A DNA stretch of 64,000 bases from Salegentibacter flavus (GCF_900115145.1 NZ_FOVL01000017.1:1-64000), one strand, 5' to 3'; positions 16,830-26,255 are shown, numbered from the stretch's first letter. The notes: a model not told the origin generated them from the sequence alone. Numbers and translations are program-made.

Positions 16830-18032
16830 ATGAATAATTATCAAAGGGTGATGGTGTTGACAAGCCTGCTTTTATGGGCTGGAACTGCTGCAATTTCACA
16901 AAACAAGGAAGAAAAAGTGGGGATAGAGAATAAGATAATAAAGCTTTTCCTTAGTGGTGATGTGATGACCGGCCGGGGTATCGATCAGGTGCTACCCGCT
17001 TCAGTAGACCCAATATTGCATGAAGCCTATGTGAAAGATGCCCGGGATTACGTCTTACTGGCAGAACGTGAAAACGGAAAAATAAAACAACCGGTTTCCT
17101 ATCAGTACATCTGGGGTGATGCCTTCAAGCTCTGGAAACAGAACGCCCCGGACCTGAAACTCATCAACCTCGAAACCAGTATCACCACCAGTAATCAGGC
17201 CTGGCCTGGAAAGGGTATTCATTACCGGATGCATCCGGAAAACCTAAAAGTTCTCACTACTGCCGGAATAGACCAGGTAAGTCTGGCCAACAACCATAGC
17301 CTGGACTGGGGTAGGAAGGGCTTAGAAGAAACAATGAAAAGTCTGCGGGGCGCAGGGATATCTTTTTCAGGAGTTGGGAATAACGAAAAGGAGGCAGCTA
17401 AAGCCTCAATCCTGGAAACGGAAAAAGGCCGGGTGCTTGTATTCTCCTACGGGATGCCGAACAGTGGAGTTTTTGACAGCTGGGCTGCGGGAACCAATAA
17501 CTCGGGTGTTAACTATCTGCCGGGAATGAGCGAAAAAGAATTAAGCAGAATAAAAGAGGATATTGCGCGACAAAAACAAGCCGGGGACCTGGTAATTCTT
17601 TCTGTACACTGGGGAGGGAACTGGGGTTATGATATTTCGCAACGGCAGCGGGAATTCGCCCATCAACTTATCGATCAGGGAATCGTGGATGTTATTTTTG
17701 GTCATTCTTCGCATCATCCAATGGGAATGGAAGTATATCAAAACAAATTAATTATTTACGGCGCCGGAGATTTCATCAATGACTACGAAGGCATAAGCGG
17801 TCACGAAGAATACCGCGGCGACCTCAGCCTGATGTATTTTCCTGAAATAGATATGAACACGGGGCAGCTTATAAGCCTGGAAATGTATCCGATGAAGATC
17901 AAAAATTTCCGTTTACATCGCGCTTCTAAAAAAGATGTTAAGTGGCTTCAGAAAACCCTGAGCCGGGAAGGAAAAAGATTGGGTACCAGCCTTAATATGG
18001 ATGATGAAAATGCTCTCTGGCTTCAATGGTAA
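16830..18032 (+). CDS. CapA family metallophosphoesterase-like protein
   Basis: A 400-residue exported protein of the CapA/PgsA (poly-gamma-glutamate synthesis) superfamily, which adopts a calcineurin-like phosphoesterase fold. Seen: signal peptide (about 8-24), metal-site blocks LSGDVMTGRG (41-50), NLETSITTSN, SLANNHSLDWG, SVHWGGNWG and IFGHSSHHPMG. The ATG at 16830 is chosen over the upstream GTG at 16809 because AAGGAGG, a strong Shine-Dalgarno-like sequence, sits nine bases before it, which is unusual in this phylum. No polyglutamate synthesis genes are nearby, so the substrate is unknown. Confidence 0.82.
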   Translation: MNNYQRVMVLTSLLLWAGTAAISQNKEEKVGIENKIIKLFLSGDVMTGRGIDQVLPASVDPILHEAYVKDARDYVLLAERENGKIKQPVSYQYIWGDAFKLWKQNAPDLKLINLETSITTSNQAWPGKGIHYRMHPENLKVLTTAGIDQVSLANNHSLDWGRKGLEETMKSLRGAGISFSGVGNNEKEAAKASILETEKGRVLVFSYGMPNSGVFDSWAAGTNNSGVNYLPGMSEKELSRIKEDIARQKQAGDLVILSVHWGGNWGYDISQRQREFAHQLIDQGIVDVIFGHSSHHPMGMEVYQNKLIIYGAGDFINDYEGISGHEEYRGDLSLMYFPEIDMNTGQLISLEMYPMKIKNFRLHRASKKDVKWLQKTLSREGKRLGTSLNMDDENALWLQW

Positions 18033-18130
18033 TTAAAAATTATGAAAAACCTCAGTTTTCCTGATTTTGCTCATAAAATTTCTACCAAAAATTTCTGAAA
18101 TTGGATCCTGACAATAAATTAGGAAAACAG

Positions 18131-18146
18131 TGTAACCGCTGTTACA
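18131..18146. promoter_or_regulatory. Perfect palindrome TGTAAC-CGCT-GTTACA, possible operator
   Basis: Six-base arms around a four-base spacer, 62 bases upstream of the HMA-like gene. A further TGTAAC half-site follows at 18183-18188. The shape suits a dimeric repressor, but no regulator is encoded next to it. Confidence 0.4.
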
Positions 18147-18207
18147 GTTCAAAACCGTATAAAATCCTATATTCAGAAGATGGTGTAACTCTCTAAATTC
18201 AGCAATC

Positions 18208-18456
18208 ATGAAAGCCAACATAATCGTAAAAAACCTGAAGAATAACGGGGCCGCTCAGATGATATTAAAGAAGGTCTCAGTTATTCCAGGTCTCAGTGAA
18301 ATCAATATCGATACAGAGCGCTCAAAGATCTCTTTCAATTACCAATCAGATGACGCTGTTTTCAGCCTTCTAAATACCTTGAAGAATCTGGGACATCCAT
18401 ATATTGCAACCCGCCGTTCCATGGCAGCCAGGTTAAATAATGAACTATTAACTTAA
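18208..18456 (+). CDS. HMA-fold small protein lacking the metal-binding cysteines
   Basis: An 82-residue protein with the beta-alpha-beta pattern and hydrophobic spacing of heavy-metal-associated domains: IIVKNLKNNGAAQMILKKVS followed by VIPGLSEINIDTERSKISFN. In metal-binding relatives the loop reads roughly K-C-G-G-C; here it is N-N-G-A-A, so neither cysteine is present. A copper or zinc chaperone role is therefore unlikely. The racemase gene follows 10 bases later, probably in the same transcript. A palindrome upstream may be an operator. Confidence 0.65.
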   Translation: MKANIIVKNLKNNGAAQMILKKVSVIPGLSEINIDTERSKISFNYQSDDAVFSLLNTLKNLGHPYIATRRSMAARLNNELLT

Positions 18457-18466
18457 TCAATAAATA

Positions 18467-19156
18467 ATGAAATTACTGGGAATGATAGGAGGCACCTCCT
18501 GGCACTCTACTATTGAATATTACCGGCTGCTGAATCAGTTAGCCGGAGAAAGGATTGGCGCCGATCAAAATCCGCCGCTCTTACTATACAGCCTCAATAT
18601 AAAGCTAATGCGCGAGCAAAATCTGAAAGCCATAAACAGCGCTTATCTTGAGATCGCGAAAAAACTGGAAGCTGCCGGGGCAGGCGCTATTATAATTTGT
18701 GCCAATACCCCACATATGGTTTATAGGTATGTTCAGCCTAAAATTAATATTCCCATCCTTCATATCGCTGACGCCGTTGGTATTGAGGCTCAGAAAAAAG
18801 GTTATAAACGCCTGGGGCTACTGGGGAACAAGCCTACCATGACCAAGGGATTTTTACAAAACCGACTCAAAGATATCTACAAAATTGAAGTTATTATTCC
18901 GGAAGATGAATACCTTGATGATTGCCACGGCTTCGTATCGAAGGAATTAACCCAGGGCAAATTCACCGACGAAGCCAGAACATTTTTCCTTAAACAATTA
19001 GAGAATCTTCAGCAGAAAGGCGCTGATGCCATTATTATGGGCTGTACCGAGTTACCCATCCTTATACCGCAAGACAAAACCAGTATTCCTTTATTGGAAA
19101 CCACCGATCTGCATGCGCAGATGGCCGTAGATTTTATTTTTGAAGACGAGGATTAG
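18467..19156 (+). CDS. Aspartate/glutamate racemase family protein
   Basis: A 229-residue cofactor-independent amino-acid racemase. It begins LLGMIGGTSWHSTIEYY and carries the two catalytic cysteines, C78 in IICANTPHM and C193 in IMGCTELPIL, one per Rossmann-like half. The family interconverts L- and D-aspartate or glutamate; wall or signalling use of the D-amino acid is possible, and the exact substrate is open. It follows the HMA-like gene by 10 bases and overlaps the 3' end of the convergent lipoprotein gene by three or four bases. Confidence 0.87.
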   Translation: MKLLGMIGGTSWHSTIEYYRLLNQLAGERIGADQNPPLLLYSLNIKLMREQNLKAINSAYLEIAKKLEAAGAGAIIICANTPHMVYRYVQPKINIPILHIADAVGIEAQKKGYKRLGLLGNKPTMTKGFLQNRLKDIYKIEVIIPEDEYLDDCHGFVSKELTQGKFTDEARTFFLKQLENLQQKGADAIIMGCTELPILIPQDKTSIPLLETTDLHAQMAVDFIFEDED

Positions 19157-20211
19157 TCTTCTCCAGGCCCAAACAAGTCGGGAGAATCTGAATTGCTGCA
19201 GGCCACCCTAAAATGATAGGGATCCAGAGCTCCTGGCCCGTCAAACAGCGCACGAACATCCGCATCGGTAATAACTCCTGCTCTTATGAGTTCTTCTTCA
19301 GAATTACCCAAACCTGGGAGCAGATTTATTTCCATATAATATTCATCAAGCCCGGGCGCATCAGGCAATTGCATACATAATGTTGTAGCACCATAAGTAG
19401 CCTCTTCATTCTCAAAATCATCTTCCACCCAAATCGCGTTTTCAAGTCCGTTGTATAAATTGTCAGCTTTGGGGTTTTCCGGGTCACCGCTGTACTTCCA
19501 TACATCTACTGAAAAATGGGCTGAATGATGTCTTCCATTCTCATCACAATAATTTCCGAAGATGCAGAATTCGATAATCTCCACACCTTGAATATCAAAA
19601 AAGATATAGCCATAGCGATTAACAATTCGATCGTCGAAGCAAATTACATCAAGAGGTACATAAGGCTTACCCCCGGAATTCAGATTAATACTTAGCGGTA
19701 ATGGATTATCTACCAGATTGGCAAGGTTCCCTGAAGTGTCGTCCATTCGTGGGGCAAGCCAAACTATGTCTTCGTTGGAGTCCAGTACGGTAGCATACTC
19801 CAACTGATAAGTTCCCGGCGGTAACTGTAAGGCGGGTGATTCCTCTGTAAAATAAACGGGTTGGTCGTTGTCTCCGTTTGGATCATTGAAAGGGATTTGG
19901 TTAATAGGAATGCGAAGCGGGGTATCCATATCCCCGAGCATTATATTCCCTTCCCGGGAAAGGACAATATCCAGAAACGCAGGAATTGCACTCACACAGT
20001 TTTGCGTGAAATCTCCCTGCTCCGGAGTGGACTCATTATTTTGAGTTTGCTGCCCGGACTCAAGGAATAGCAAATCATTGAGCATAGGACCAAACTGCAA
20101 ATTAATAAGTTCTTCAGCTACCGGCAGCTCTTCACTTAGCTCAGAATCTGTGGTACAGGAATTTGTAATAATAAAAATGCAAAATGCGGTAAGAAGATAT
20201 AACTTTCTCAT
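19153..20211 (-). CDS. Hypothetical lipoprotein
   Basis: A 352-residue protein from the ATG at 20211 (an ATG three codons upstream is possible). Lipoprotein signal with C19 in ITNSCTTDSE. The mature part is acidic, beta-rich and contains at least six cysteines, so disulphides are likely outside the cell. A glycine/proline-rich C terminus (FDGPGALDPYHFRVAC) is distinctive. I recognise no family. It lies alone, convergent with the racemase gene. Confidence 0.7.
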   Translation of the reverse strand: MRKLYLLTAFCIFIITNSCTTDSELSEELPVAEELINLQFGPMLNDLLFLESGQQTQNNESTPEQGDFTQNCVSAIPAFLDIVLSREGNIMLGDMDTPLRIPINQIPFNDPNGDNDQPVYFTEESPALQLPPGTYQLEYATVLDSNEDIVWLAPRMDDTSGNLANLVDNPLPLSINLNSGGKPYVPLDVICFDDRIVNRYGYIFFDIQGVEIIEFCIFGNYCDENGRHHSAHFSVDVWKYSGDPENPKADNLYNGLENAIWVEDDFENEEATYGATTLCMQLPDAPGLDEYYMEINLLPGLGNSEEELIRAGVITDADVRALFDGPGALDPYHFRVACSNSDSPDLFGPGED

Positions 20212-20220
20212 TATTTCCAA

Positions 20221-20475
20221 ATTGGTTTAGTTAGTTATAAACTTTCCAAAACCAGGCATTGGACAGGGAGATCGGGGTGATCTAAAATAGATGGACTGAA
20301 GAATAAATATAAGAGATATCTGCGGAAATGAATATGGGGGGTTTCCCGTGACTTTAGGAAGCAAGGCGGCTAGAACCATACATCTGAAATGCATCCTTTT
20401 AAAGATGTATGAACTAATTTCAATTAAAACTAATAGGTTGAATACAAAAAAAGTATTTAAAATCAGGCAATTAAA
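20221..20475. other. Intergenic stretch, no gene seen
   Basis: The space between the divergently placed lipoprotein gene and the serBA terminator. The only open frame (about 60 codons, plus strand) has no recognisable content. No promoter box stood out. Confidence 0.5.
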
Positions 20476-20508
20476 AAAGGCACAGAGTTCCGGGAATCCT
20501 GTGCCTTT
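20476..20508 (-). terminator. Terminator after the serB-serA fusion gene
   Basis: AAAGGCACAG (20476-20485) pairs perfectly with CTGTGCCTTT (20499-20508). On the minus strand the stem is followed by further T residues. Confidence 0.8.
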
Positions 20509-20526
20509 ATTGATAATGAATTATTT

Positions 20527-22413
20527 CTAATACAGAACCCTGAAACGAATCGTTCCTATTAATCCTTTCAGGTCTTTTATTACAGCCTTGTCATATTCTT
20601 TATCGATATCGGTAATCACATAACCTACTGTTTCGTTGGTTTTAAGATACTGTCCAACGATGTTAATGTCGTGGTCGGCCAGGATTCGGTTAATATCAGC
20701 TAGAATCCCGGGAACATTACGGTGAATATGAATTAGCCTGTGTGCATTTTTCAGCACCGGTAATTGCAGGTTAGGGAAATTTACAGAATTGGTAGTACTC
20801 CCTGTATTGATATATTCAATTATTTTCCCCGGAACAAAATTCCCGATATTTTCCTGGGCCTCCTGGGTGCTTCCACCTATGTGCGGCGTTAGGATCACAT
20901 TGGGCAATCCCCGAAGTTCAGATTCAAACTCTTCGTTATTGGTTTTTGGTTCCTTTGGAAAAACATCTATCCCCGCCCCCATTACTTTTCCTGATTCTAT
21001 ATTCTCTTTCAGGGCCTTAATGTCTACAACGTGGCCGCGACTAAGGTTCAGGAAAATAACGCCATCTTTCATCTGGTTGAATTCCTCTTCCCCAATCATA
21101 TTGAGGTTTTCCTTACGGCCATCTACGTGAAGTGTCACTATATCCACAGTATTCAGAAGTTCCTTAAGGGAGTTACATTTGGTTACATTTCCCAGAGGAA
21201 GCTTCTCCTCGATATCGTAATAATAAACATCAAAACCAATAGATTCAGCTACTACCGAAAGCTGGGCGCCGATATTTCCATAGCCTATAATCCCCAGCTT
21301 CTTGCCGCGGGTTTCAAAACTATTGTTAGCCGATTTTTCCCATTTCCCATCGTGCATCAATTTCATTTTATCGGGAAGGTTTCGCATAAGCAAAATGATT
21401 TCACCAATAGCTAGTTCCACCACCGAACGGGTATTGCTGAAGGGCGCATTAAAAACCGGGATCCCTTTTTTAAGGCATTCTTCCAGATCGATCTGGTTGG
21501 TGCCTATGCAAAAAGCCCCCACGCCGATAAGGCGGTTGGCATTTTTCAGAACTTTTTTGGTTAAGTGAGTCTTAGACCTTATCCCGATCACAGATACATC
21601 TTTGATCCTTTCGGCGAGTTCATCCTCATCCATAGCGCCGGGATGAACGCTTACATTGTAGCCCTCCTCCTTCATGATATCTACGGCGTCCTGATGCACA
21701 TTTTCAAGTAAAAGGACGTTTATTCTGTTCTTAGGGTAAGAAATAGCTTTGTTCATATTATGTACAAATAAAAATTCATCGAGACTCGGGGTAATATGAT
21801 CGGCTTTTTGGAGCACATTTTCCCGTTCCACATTTTCAGTAAAAGCATAAAATTTATTGGCCAGTCCGGAGGCCTTGATCTCATAGTCGGTATAACCATC
21901 GCCAATAACGTAAACATCGCCTTGAAGATTTAGGTGTTTTAATTGTTCAACCTTTCCGTTATTTGAAGATAAGACATTCCCGCGGTCAAAACCAATGATC
22001 TTCCCGTTCTGATCAAATTCGAAGGTATTAGCAAAAACGTTTTCCGGGCGTACTCCGTATTCCTTAACTATAGGAACAATAAACTCCTTGAAGCCGTTGG
22101 AGATAATATAAATATTCTCGTGATACTCTTCAAAGAACTGACGGTTTCTCACAAAAGAAGAAGAAACACGCTCCCGAAGGTTTTCAATTAAGGGTGGCAG
22201 ATGATCTTCATGAGCTTTTAAAAGCTGAAGACGTTCCTCCAGGGATTTCCTGAAGTCTATTTCCCCTTTCATTCCAAGATCGGTTAGGTTTTCAACTTCT
22301 TTGAGGTTCTTTTCCTTTTCTTCATCCCTTGCCAGAGAAATCTCTCCCAATACATCAAGGGCTTCTACCTGGGTAAAGGTGCTGTCAAAATCAATAACTA
22401 TATGCCGTTCCAT
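20527..22413 (-). CDS. serA: Fused phosphoserine phosphatase - D-3-phosphoglycerate dehydrogenase
   Basis: A 628-residue bifunctional protein for L-serine synthesis. Residues 1-215 are a SerB-like HAD phosphatase with D8 and D10 in VIDFDSTFTQ, the IISNGFKEF motif and GDGYTD (171-176). Residues 230-530 are 3-phosphoglycerate dehydrogenase with the NAD motif GYGNIG (377-382) and catalytic R459 (NLSRG), E488 and H511 (TPHIGG). A C-terminal ACT-like domain (about 555-628) suggests serine feedback. The two halves catalyse steps 3 and 1, flanking the SerC transaminase, which is not in this window. Both active sites look complete. Confidence 0.93.
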   Translation of the reverse strand: MERHIVIDFDSTFTQVEALDVLGEISLARDEEKEKNLKEVENLTDLGMKGEIDFRKSLEERLQLLKAHEDHLPPLIENLRERVSSSFVRNRQFFEEYHENIYIISNGFKEFIVPIVKEYGVRPENVFANTFEFDQNGKIIGFDRGNVLSSNNGKVEQLKHLNLQGDVYVIGDGYTDYEIKASGLANKFYAFTENVERENVLQKADHITPSLDEFLFVHNMNKAISYPKNRINVLLLENVHQDAVDIMKEEGYNVSVHPGAMDEDELAERIKDVSVIGIRSKTHLTKKVLKNANRLIGVGAFCIGTNQIDLEECLKKGIPVFNAPFSNTRSVVELAIGEIILLMRNLPDKMKLMHDGKWEKSANNSFETRGKKLGIIGYGNIGAQLSVVAESIGFDVYYYDIEEKLPLGNVTKCNSLKELLNTVDIVTLHVDGRKENLNMIGEEEFNQMKDGVIFLNLSRGHVVDIKALKENIESGKVMGAGIDVFPKEPKTNNEEFESELRGLPNVILTPHIGGSTQEAQENIGNFVPGKIIEYINTGSTTNSVNFPNLQLPVLKNAHRLIHIHRNVPGILADINRILADHDINIVGQYLKTNETVGYVITDIDKEYDKAVIKDLKGLIGTIRFRVLY

Positions 22414-22654
22414 TCAAGATCGTTTAAGGCTAAAAAATAAAAGGCTAAAACTACAGCTTTTCAGACTTTTGAAAGCTCCGAAAAACTAAAAATTTATCGA
22501 GATCTGAGGCTAATAAAAAGGTTTTATAGTATTAATAATTACGCTTCAATATTCAGTCTGGATTTTAAGGAAATAACAAAAATCAAAGGTTGAAATTAGT
22601 TTATTCCTATTTCACATTTCAAAAAAAAATCATCCATAGAAACTAACGGAAACA

Positions 22655-22690
22655 AAAATGCCTGTCTTCAGCAATTGAAAACAGGCATTA
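22655..22690 (-). terminator. Terminator after the azurin gene
   Basis: AATGCCTGT pairs with ACAGGCATT (22681-22689) around a 15-base loop; T-rich on the minus strand. The remaining 220 bases up to the serBA gene contain no gene I can support. Confidence 0.75.
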
Positions 22691-22709
22691 TATAATTAAA
22701 AATTTAAAT

Positions 22710-23246
22710 TTACTCTACGATGAACTTTCCTTTCATTAAAGAATAGTGACCTGGGAACGAGCAGATAAAATCGTAAGTTCCTTTTTCAGGAGCTTCAAAC
22801 TCGATAGTATCGCTTTCTCCCCCACCAAGCATTTTGGTATGAGCAATTACTTGATCGGTTCCTTCCGGGATATAATCGTTAGCTTTAGCATCCATCGCAG
22901 ACATGCCAAATTCAGATATTTCTGTTCCCTGGGTTAAAAGTACCCAATTGTGCCCCATAGCGTTTTTGTCCATTTGGCCAACGTGTTTCAAGGTAAGACG
23001 TACAGTTTGTCCGGCTTTAACCTTAATTTCATCCATGTTGAAACGCATTTGGTCATCCCCCTCAATAGTGATCTCCACTACATCAGAATCGGCGGCATCT
23101 TGAGAATCGGCCTGACGGGTCTGAGTGGTTTCTTCAGTAGAGGTACCAATAGCAGTATTTTCCTCGGCGTCTTTTTCTTTCTTGTCACCACAAGCTATCA
23201 TTGCCATAGCTCCAAAGATTAAAACAAATTTGCTTAAATTTTTCAT
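22710..23246 (-). CDS. Azurin-like cupredoxin lipoprotein
   Basis: A 178-residue lipoprotein (lipobox ending C19, MIACGDKK) with a 35-residue Ser/Thr/Asp/Glu/Gln linker and then a single cupredoxin domain from about residue 55. The type 1 copper ligands are visible: H99 in GHNW, C162, H167 and M171 in ICSFPGHYSLMKG. These proteins carry electrons in the periplasm or at the membrane surface, for example to cytochrome peroxidases, nitrite reductase or terminal oxidases. No partner enzyme lies nearby. It is monocistronic with its own terminator and a -7 box upstream. Confidence 0.93.
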   Translation of the reverse strand: MKNLSKFVLIFGAMAMIACGDKKEKDAEENTAIGTSTEETTQTRQADSQDAADSDVVEITIEGDDQMRFNMDEIKVKAGQTVRLTLKHVGQMDKNAMGHNWVLLTQGTEISEFGMSAMDAKANDYIPEGTDQVIAHTKMLGGGESDTIEFEAPEKGTYDFICSFPGHYSLMKGKFIVE

Positions 23247-23310
23247 TAGTAAATAATTTGTATGTTCATAATTAATTTGGTTTAGTTCCGCTCTTTAGCA
23301 AAACCAGGAT

Positions 23311-23318
23311 CAAAGATA
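23311..23318 (-). promoter_or_regulatory. Possible -7 box of the azurin gene
   Basis: TATCTTTG on the minus strand matches TAnnTTTG and lies 64 bases upstream of the start codon. A clear -33 TTG is lacking. Confidence 0.4.
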
Positions 23319-23441
23319 AAAGTATTTTTTATGGGGAGCATTAGTTTAAGGAAACTTTCAAGTAAAATGTTAAAAAAAAGGATAAGGCCAGATTCTAAAA
23401 TCTTCGTATCTTCAGTGCGTTTAAATTAAAAATAATCTTTA

Positions 23442-25577
23442 ATGAAGAAAGTTTTAAAAAACGCCGGAATGCTCGCATTGGCAACCATTTTGAGTTCCAA
23501 TGCTCTGGCACAAGATAAGGATATGGATAATATTTTATTAGCCGAATGGGAAGGGCCCTATGCAGGGGTTCCTGCTTTTGACAAGATGGAAGTTGATCTT
23601 GTTAAACCCGCGATGGAAAAAGCCATGGAAATGCACCTGGCCGAAATAGATGAGATCGCCAGTAACCCGGAGGCCGCGACTTTTGAGAACACCATTGTTC
23701 CCATGGAAAAGGCCGGAAAAGAACTGAGAAGGGTCTTCACCTATTATGGAATTTTTAGCAGTAATATATCCAGCCCTGAATTTAGAGAGGTTCAAAAGGA
23801 ACTTTCTCCAAAAATCTCGGAATACAGCTCTAAAATCTCCCAAAACGAGGACCTTTTTAAAAGAATTGAAAAGGTTTACAAAGACTCCCGTGAAAATCCA
23901 TTGGATGCCCAGGAGCAAAGAGTAATTGATCTTATTTATGAGGAATTCGCCATGGAAGGTGCTGCCCTTAATGAAGACGATAAAAAGCGTTATGCAGAGA
24001 TCAACAAGGAACTCTCAAAGCTCTACACCCAATTTTCAAATAACGTGTTAGCAGAAGAGGAGAATTACGTAGTATTCCTGGAAGATAACCAGTTAAGTGG
24101 CCTTCCGGAATCTTTTATAAAATCTTCTGCCAGCGCTGCTGAAGAACGAGGAGAACCTGGAAAATATGCGATAACCAATACTCGCTCTTCAATGGATCCT
24201 TTCCTGACGTATTCTGACGAAAGGGAATTGCGGGAGAAAGTATGGAATAATTATTATTCCCGTGGAGATAACGACGATGAGTTCGACAATAATGATGTGA
24301 TCAAAAAGATCCTGAAACTTCGGGACGAACGCGTTGAACTTCTGGGCTATGATAATTTCGCCCAATGGAGATTACAAAACCGCATGGCCAAGAATCCTGA
24401 AAACGCCATGGAGCTTATGGAAGCAGTATGGCCGGCAGCACTGGCCCGCGTAGAACAAGAAGTTGCCGATATGCAAGCCATAGCCGATAAGGAAGGGGCT
24501 AATATCACTATAAAACCCTGGGATTATCGTTATTATGCTGAAAAAGTAAGAAAAGACAAATATGATCTGGACAGCGAAGAGGTAAAACAATACCTGGAAC
24601 TTGGCAATTTAACCCAGGCCCTTTTCTTCACTGCCGGAGAGATCTTCAATTTTGAATTCACTCCTGTTGAAGAAGGATCGGTTCCTGTGTTTCACGAAGA
24701 TGTGAATGTTTGGGAAGTAACCGATAAATCCACCGGAGACCTGATAGGCCTTTGGTATCTGGACCCATTCGCACGACAGGGAAAACGTTCCGGTGCATGG
24801 GCGACCACTTATCGCAGCTATTCTGAACTACAAGGCGGAGAGCCGGTTTTAGCCTCCAACAACTCCAATTTTATTGAAGCCGCCGAAGGCGAGCCAGTGC
24901 TGATTTCCTGGGATGATGCCACAACTTTCTTCCACGAATTCGGGCACGCATTGCATTTCCTGGCTGCTGATGTGAAGTACCCAACACTAAACGGAGGGGT
25001 AAGAGACTACACCGAATTCCAGTCGCAGTTACTGGAGCGATGGCTGTCTACCGATGAGGTGATCAACCGCTTCCTTCGTCATCACGAAACCAACGAGGTG
25101 ATTCCTGATGACCTGGTAGCCAAGATCAAGAATGCCTCTACCTTCAACCAGGGATTTGAGACTACCGAGTTCCTTGCTTCAGCCTTAATGGATATGAAGT
25201 ATCACACTACCGATCCCGACGAGATCGAACCCAGGGAATTCGAAAAGAAAACTCTGGAAGAACTGGGAATGCCAAAAGAGATCGTGATGCGTCACCGTTC
25301 TCCACATTTTGGTCATGTGTTTTCCGGAGAGGGTTATGCCACAGGATATTACGGTTACCTTTGGGCCGATGTACTCACCTCTGATGCTGCAGAGGCCTTT
25401 AGCGAAGCTCCGGGTGGGTTCTACGATAAAAATGTAGCCCAAAAACTGGTTAAATATCTATTCGCTCCAAGAAACGCTATGGATCCCGCTGAAGCTTACA
25501 GAAGCTTTAGAGGAAGGGATGCCAAAATTGATGCGTTAATGCGCGATCGCGGTTTCCCTGTACCTGAAGAAAAATAG
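23442..25577 (+). CDS. dcp: M3 family peptidyl-dipeptidase (Dcp-like), exported
   Basis: A 711-residue zinc metallopeptidase of the M3 (thimet oligopeptidase) family, predicted to trim dipeptides from short peptides in the periplasm. A signal peptide (MKKVLKNAGMLALATILSSN, cleavage after ALA) is followed by a mostly helical domain. The zinc motif HEFGH is at 498-502 in TTFFHEFGHALHF, with the third ligand region downstream and the typical substrate-loop block FSGEGYATGYYGYLWADVL near residue 630. Length fits Dcp. It is a single-gene unit with its own terminator. Confidence 0.93.
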   Translation: MKKVLKNAGMLALATILSSNALAQDKDMDNILLAEWEGPYAGVPAFDKMEVDLVKPAMEKAMEMHLAEIDEIASNPEAATFENTIVPMEKAGKELRRVFTYYGIFSSNISSPEFREVQKELSPKISEYSSKISQNEDLFKRIEKVYKDSRENPLDAQEQRVIDLIYEEFAMEGAALNEDDKKRYAEINKELSKLYTQFSNNVLAEEENYVVFLEDNQLSGLPESFIKSSASAAEERGEPGKYAITNTRSSMDPFLTYSDERELREKVWNNYYSRGDNDDEFDNNDVIKKILKLRDERVELLGYDNFAQWRLQNRMAKNPENAMELMEAVWPAALARVEQEVADMQAIADKEGANITIKPWDYRYYAEKVRKDKYDLDSEEVKQYLELGNLTQALFFTAGEIFNFEFTPVEEGSVPVFHEDVNVWEVTDKSTGDLIGLWYLDPFARQGKRSGAWATTYRSYSELQGGEPVLASNNSNFIEAAEGEPVLISWDDATTFFHEFGHALHFLAADVKYPTLNGGVRDYTEFQSQLLERWLSTDEVINRFLRHHETNEVIPDDLVAKIKNASTFNQGFETTEFLASALMDMKYHTTDPDEIEPREFEKKTLEELGMPKEIVMRHRSPHFGHVFSGEGYATGYYGYLWADVLTSDAAEAFSEAPGGFYDKNVAQKLVKYLFAPRNAMDPAEAYRSFRGRDAKIDALMRDRGFPVPEEK

Positions 25578-25596
25578 ATTTTGGAATAAGATTAAG

Positions 25597-25639
25597 CAAA
25601 AAACCTGCCTGGAAAATTATTTTTCAAGCAGGTTTTTTC
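25597..25639 (+). terminator. Terminator after dcp, probably bidirectional
   Basis: AAAACCTGC pairs with GCAGGTTTT across about 18 bases, followed by TTTTTTC on the plus strand and A/T-rich on the other side. It lies between two convergent genes. Confidence 0.75.
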
Positions 25640-25655
25640 ATACAAATACCCCAAA

Positions 25656-26255
25656 TTATTCAATTGCCGTAGCAACTAATTTATTTGGTCCATTAGGAAA
25701 TCCATACAGGAATAAATTATCTTCCGTTATTTCTTCAAGAGGAACAGCGGTAATAATATTACCATGCCTGTAAATGACCAGGAAGTAAGTCTGGTCTATT
25801 TTCTTCAAAAAAGAATGTACAATTTTATTATCGGGATGGTTTTGAAAATCTATCTCAAAATTTCTTCCAGCCCGTTCTAAATTGTATTTAATTTGTTTGA
25901 TCTCCTCACCACTCAACTTAGTTTTCGTAGGAACTAACCTTATATAATCTATAGGATTCTCCAACCTTTCAGAATAAATACTTAAGCGGTTGGGGTTCTT
26001 AAAACTGAAATCGGCAAAGGCCAGGGTATCTATTTTCAGCTTATTGTTTTCAGTTTTATAAGAAGTCTTAGTAATAAACTGATCAAAGTTATAATGTAAT
26101 AACGAATCTTCGCTCACCTGCATCAGGTGTATTCCCGGAAAAGCTCCAAAACTTTTATTTCCGGAGATAATCCATTTTCCTTCCAATTCCTGGGCAGTAA
26201 TTGAAGTGCTTAATAACAACGCGACTAAAACGAAACATCTAACTATAATTTTCAT
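25656..26255 (-). CDS. Hypothetical exported protein
   Basis: A 199-residue protein with a Sec signal peptide (hydrophobic core 4-17, cleavage after ITAQ). The mature start ELEGKWIISG and the alternating strands resemble a small lipocalin-like beta-barrel, but I cannot assign a family. No cysteine in the mature part and no catalytic motif are seen. Monocistronic, convergent with dcp. Confidence 0.65.
   Translation of the reverse strand: MKIIVRCFVLVALLLSTSITAQELEGKWIISGNKSFGAFPGIHLMQVSEDSLLHYNFDQFITKTSYKTENNKLKIDTLAFADFSFKNPNRLSIYSERLENPIDYIRLVPTKTKLSGEEIKQIKYNLERAGRNFEIDFQNHPDNKIVHSFLKKIDQTYFLVIYRHGNIITAVPLEEITEDNLFLYGFPNGPNKLVATAIE

Noticed and set aside
20348-20530. 60-codon plus-strand open frame
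   Set aside because: It runs through the serBA terminator and shows no protein-like pattern.
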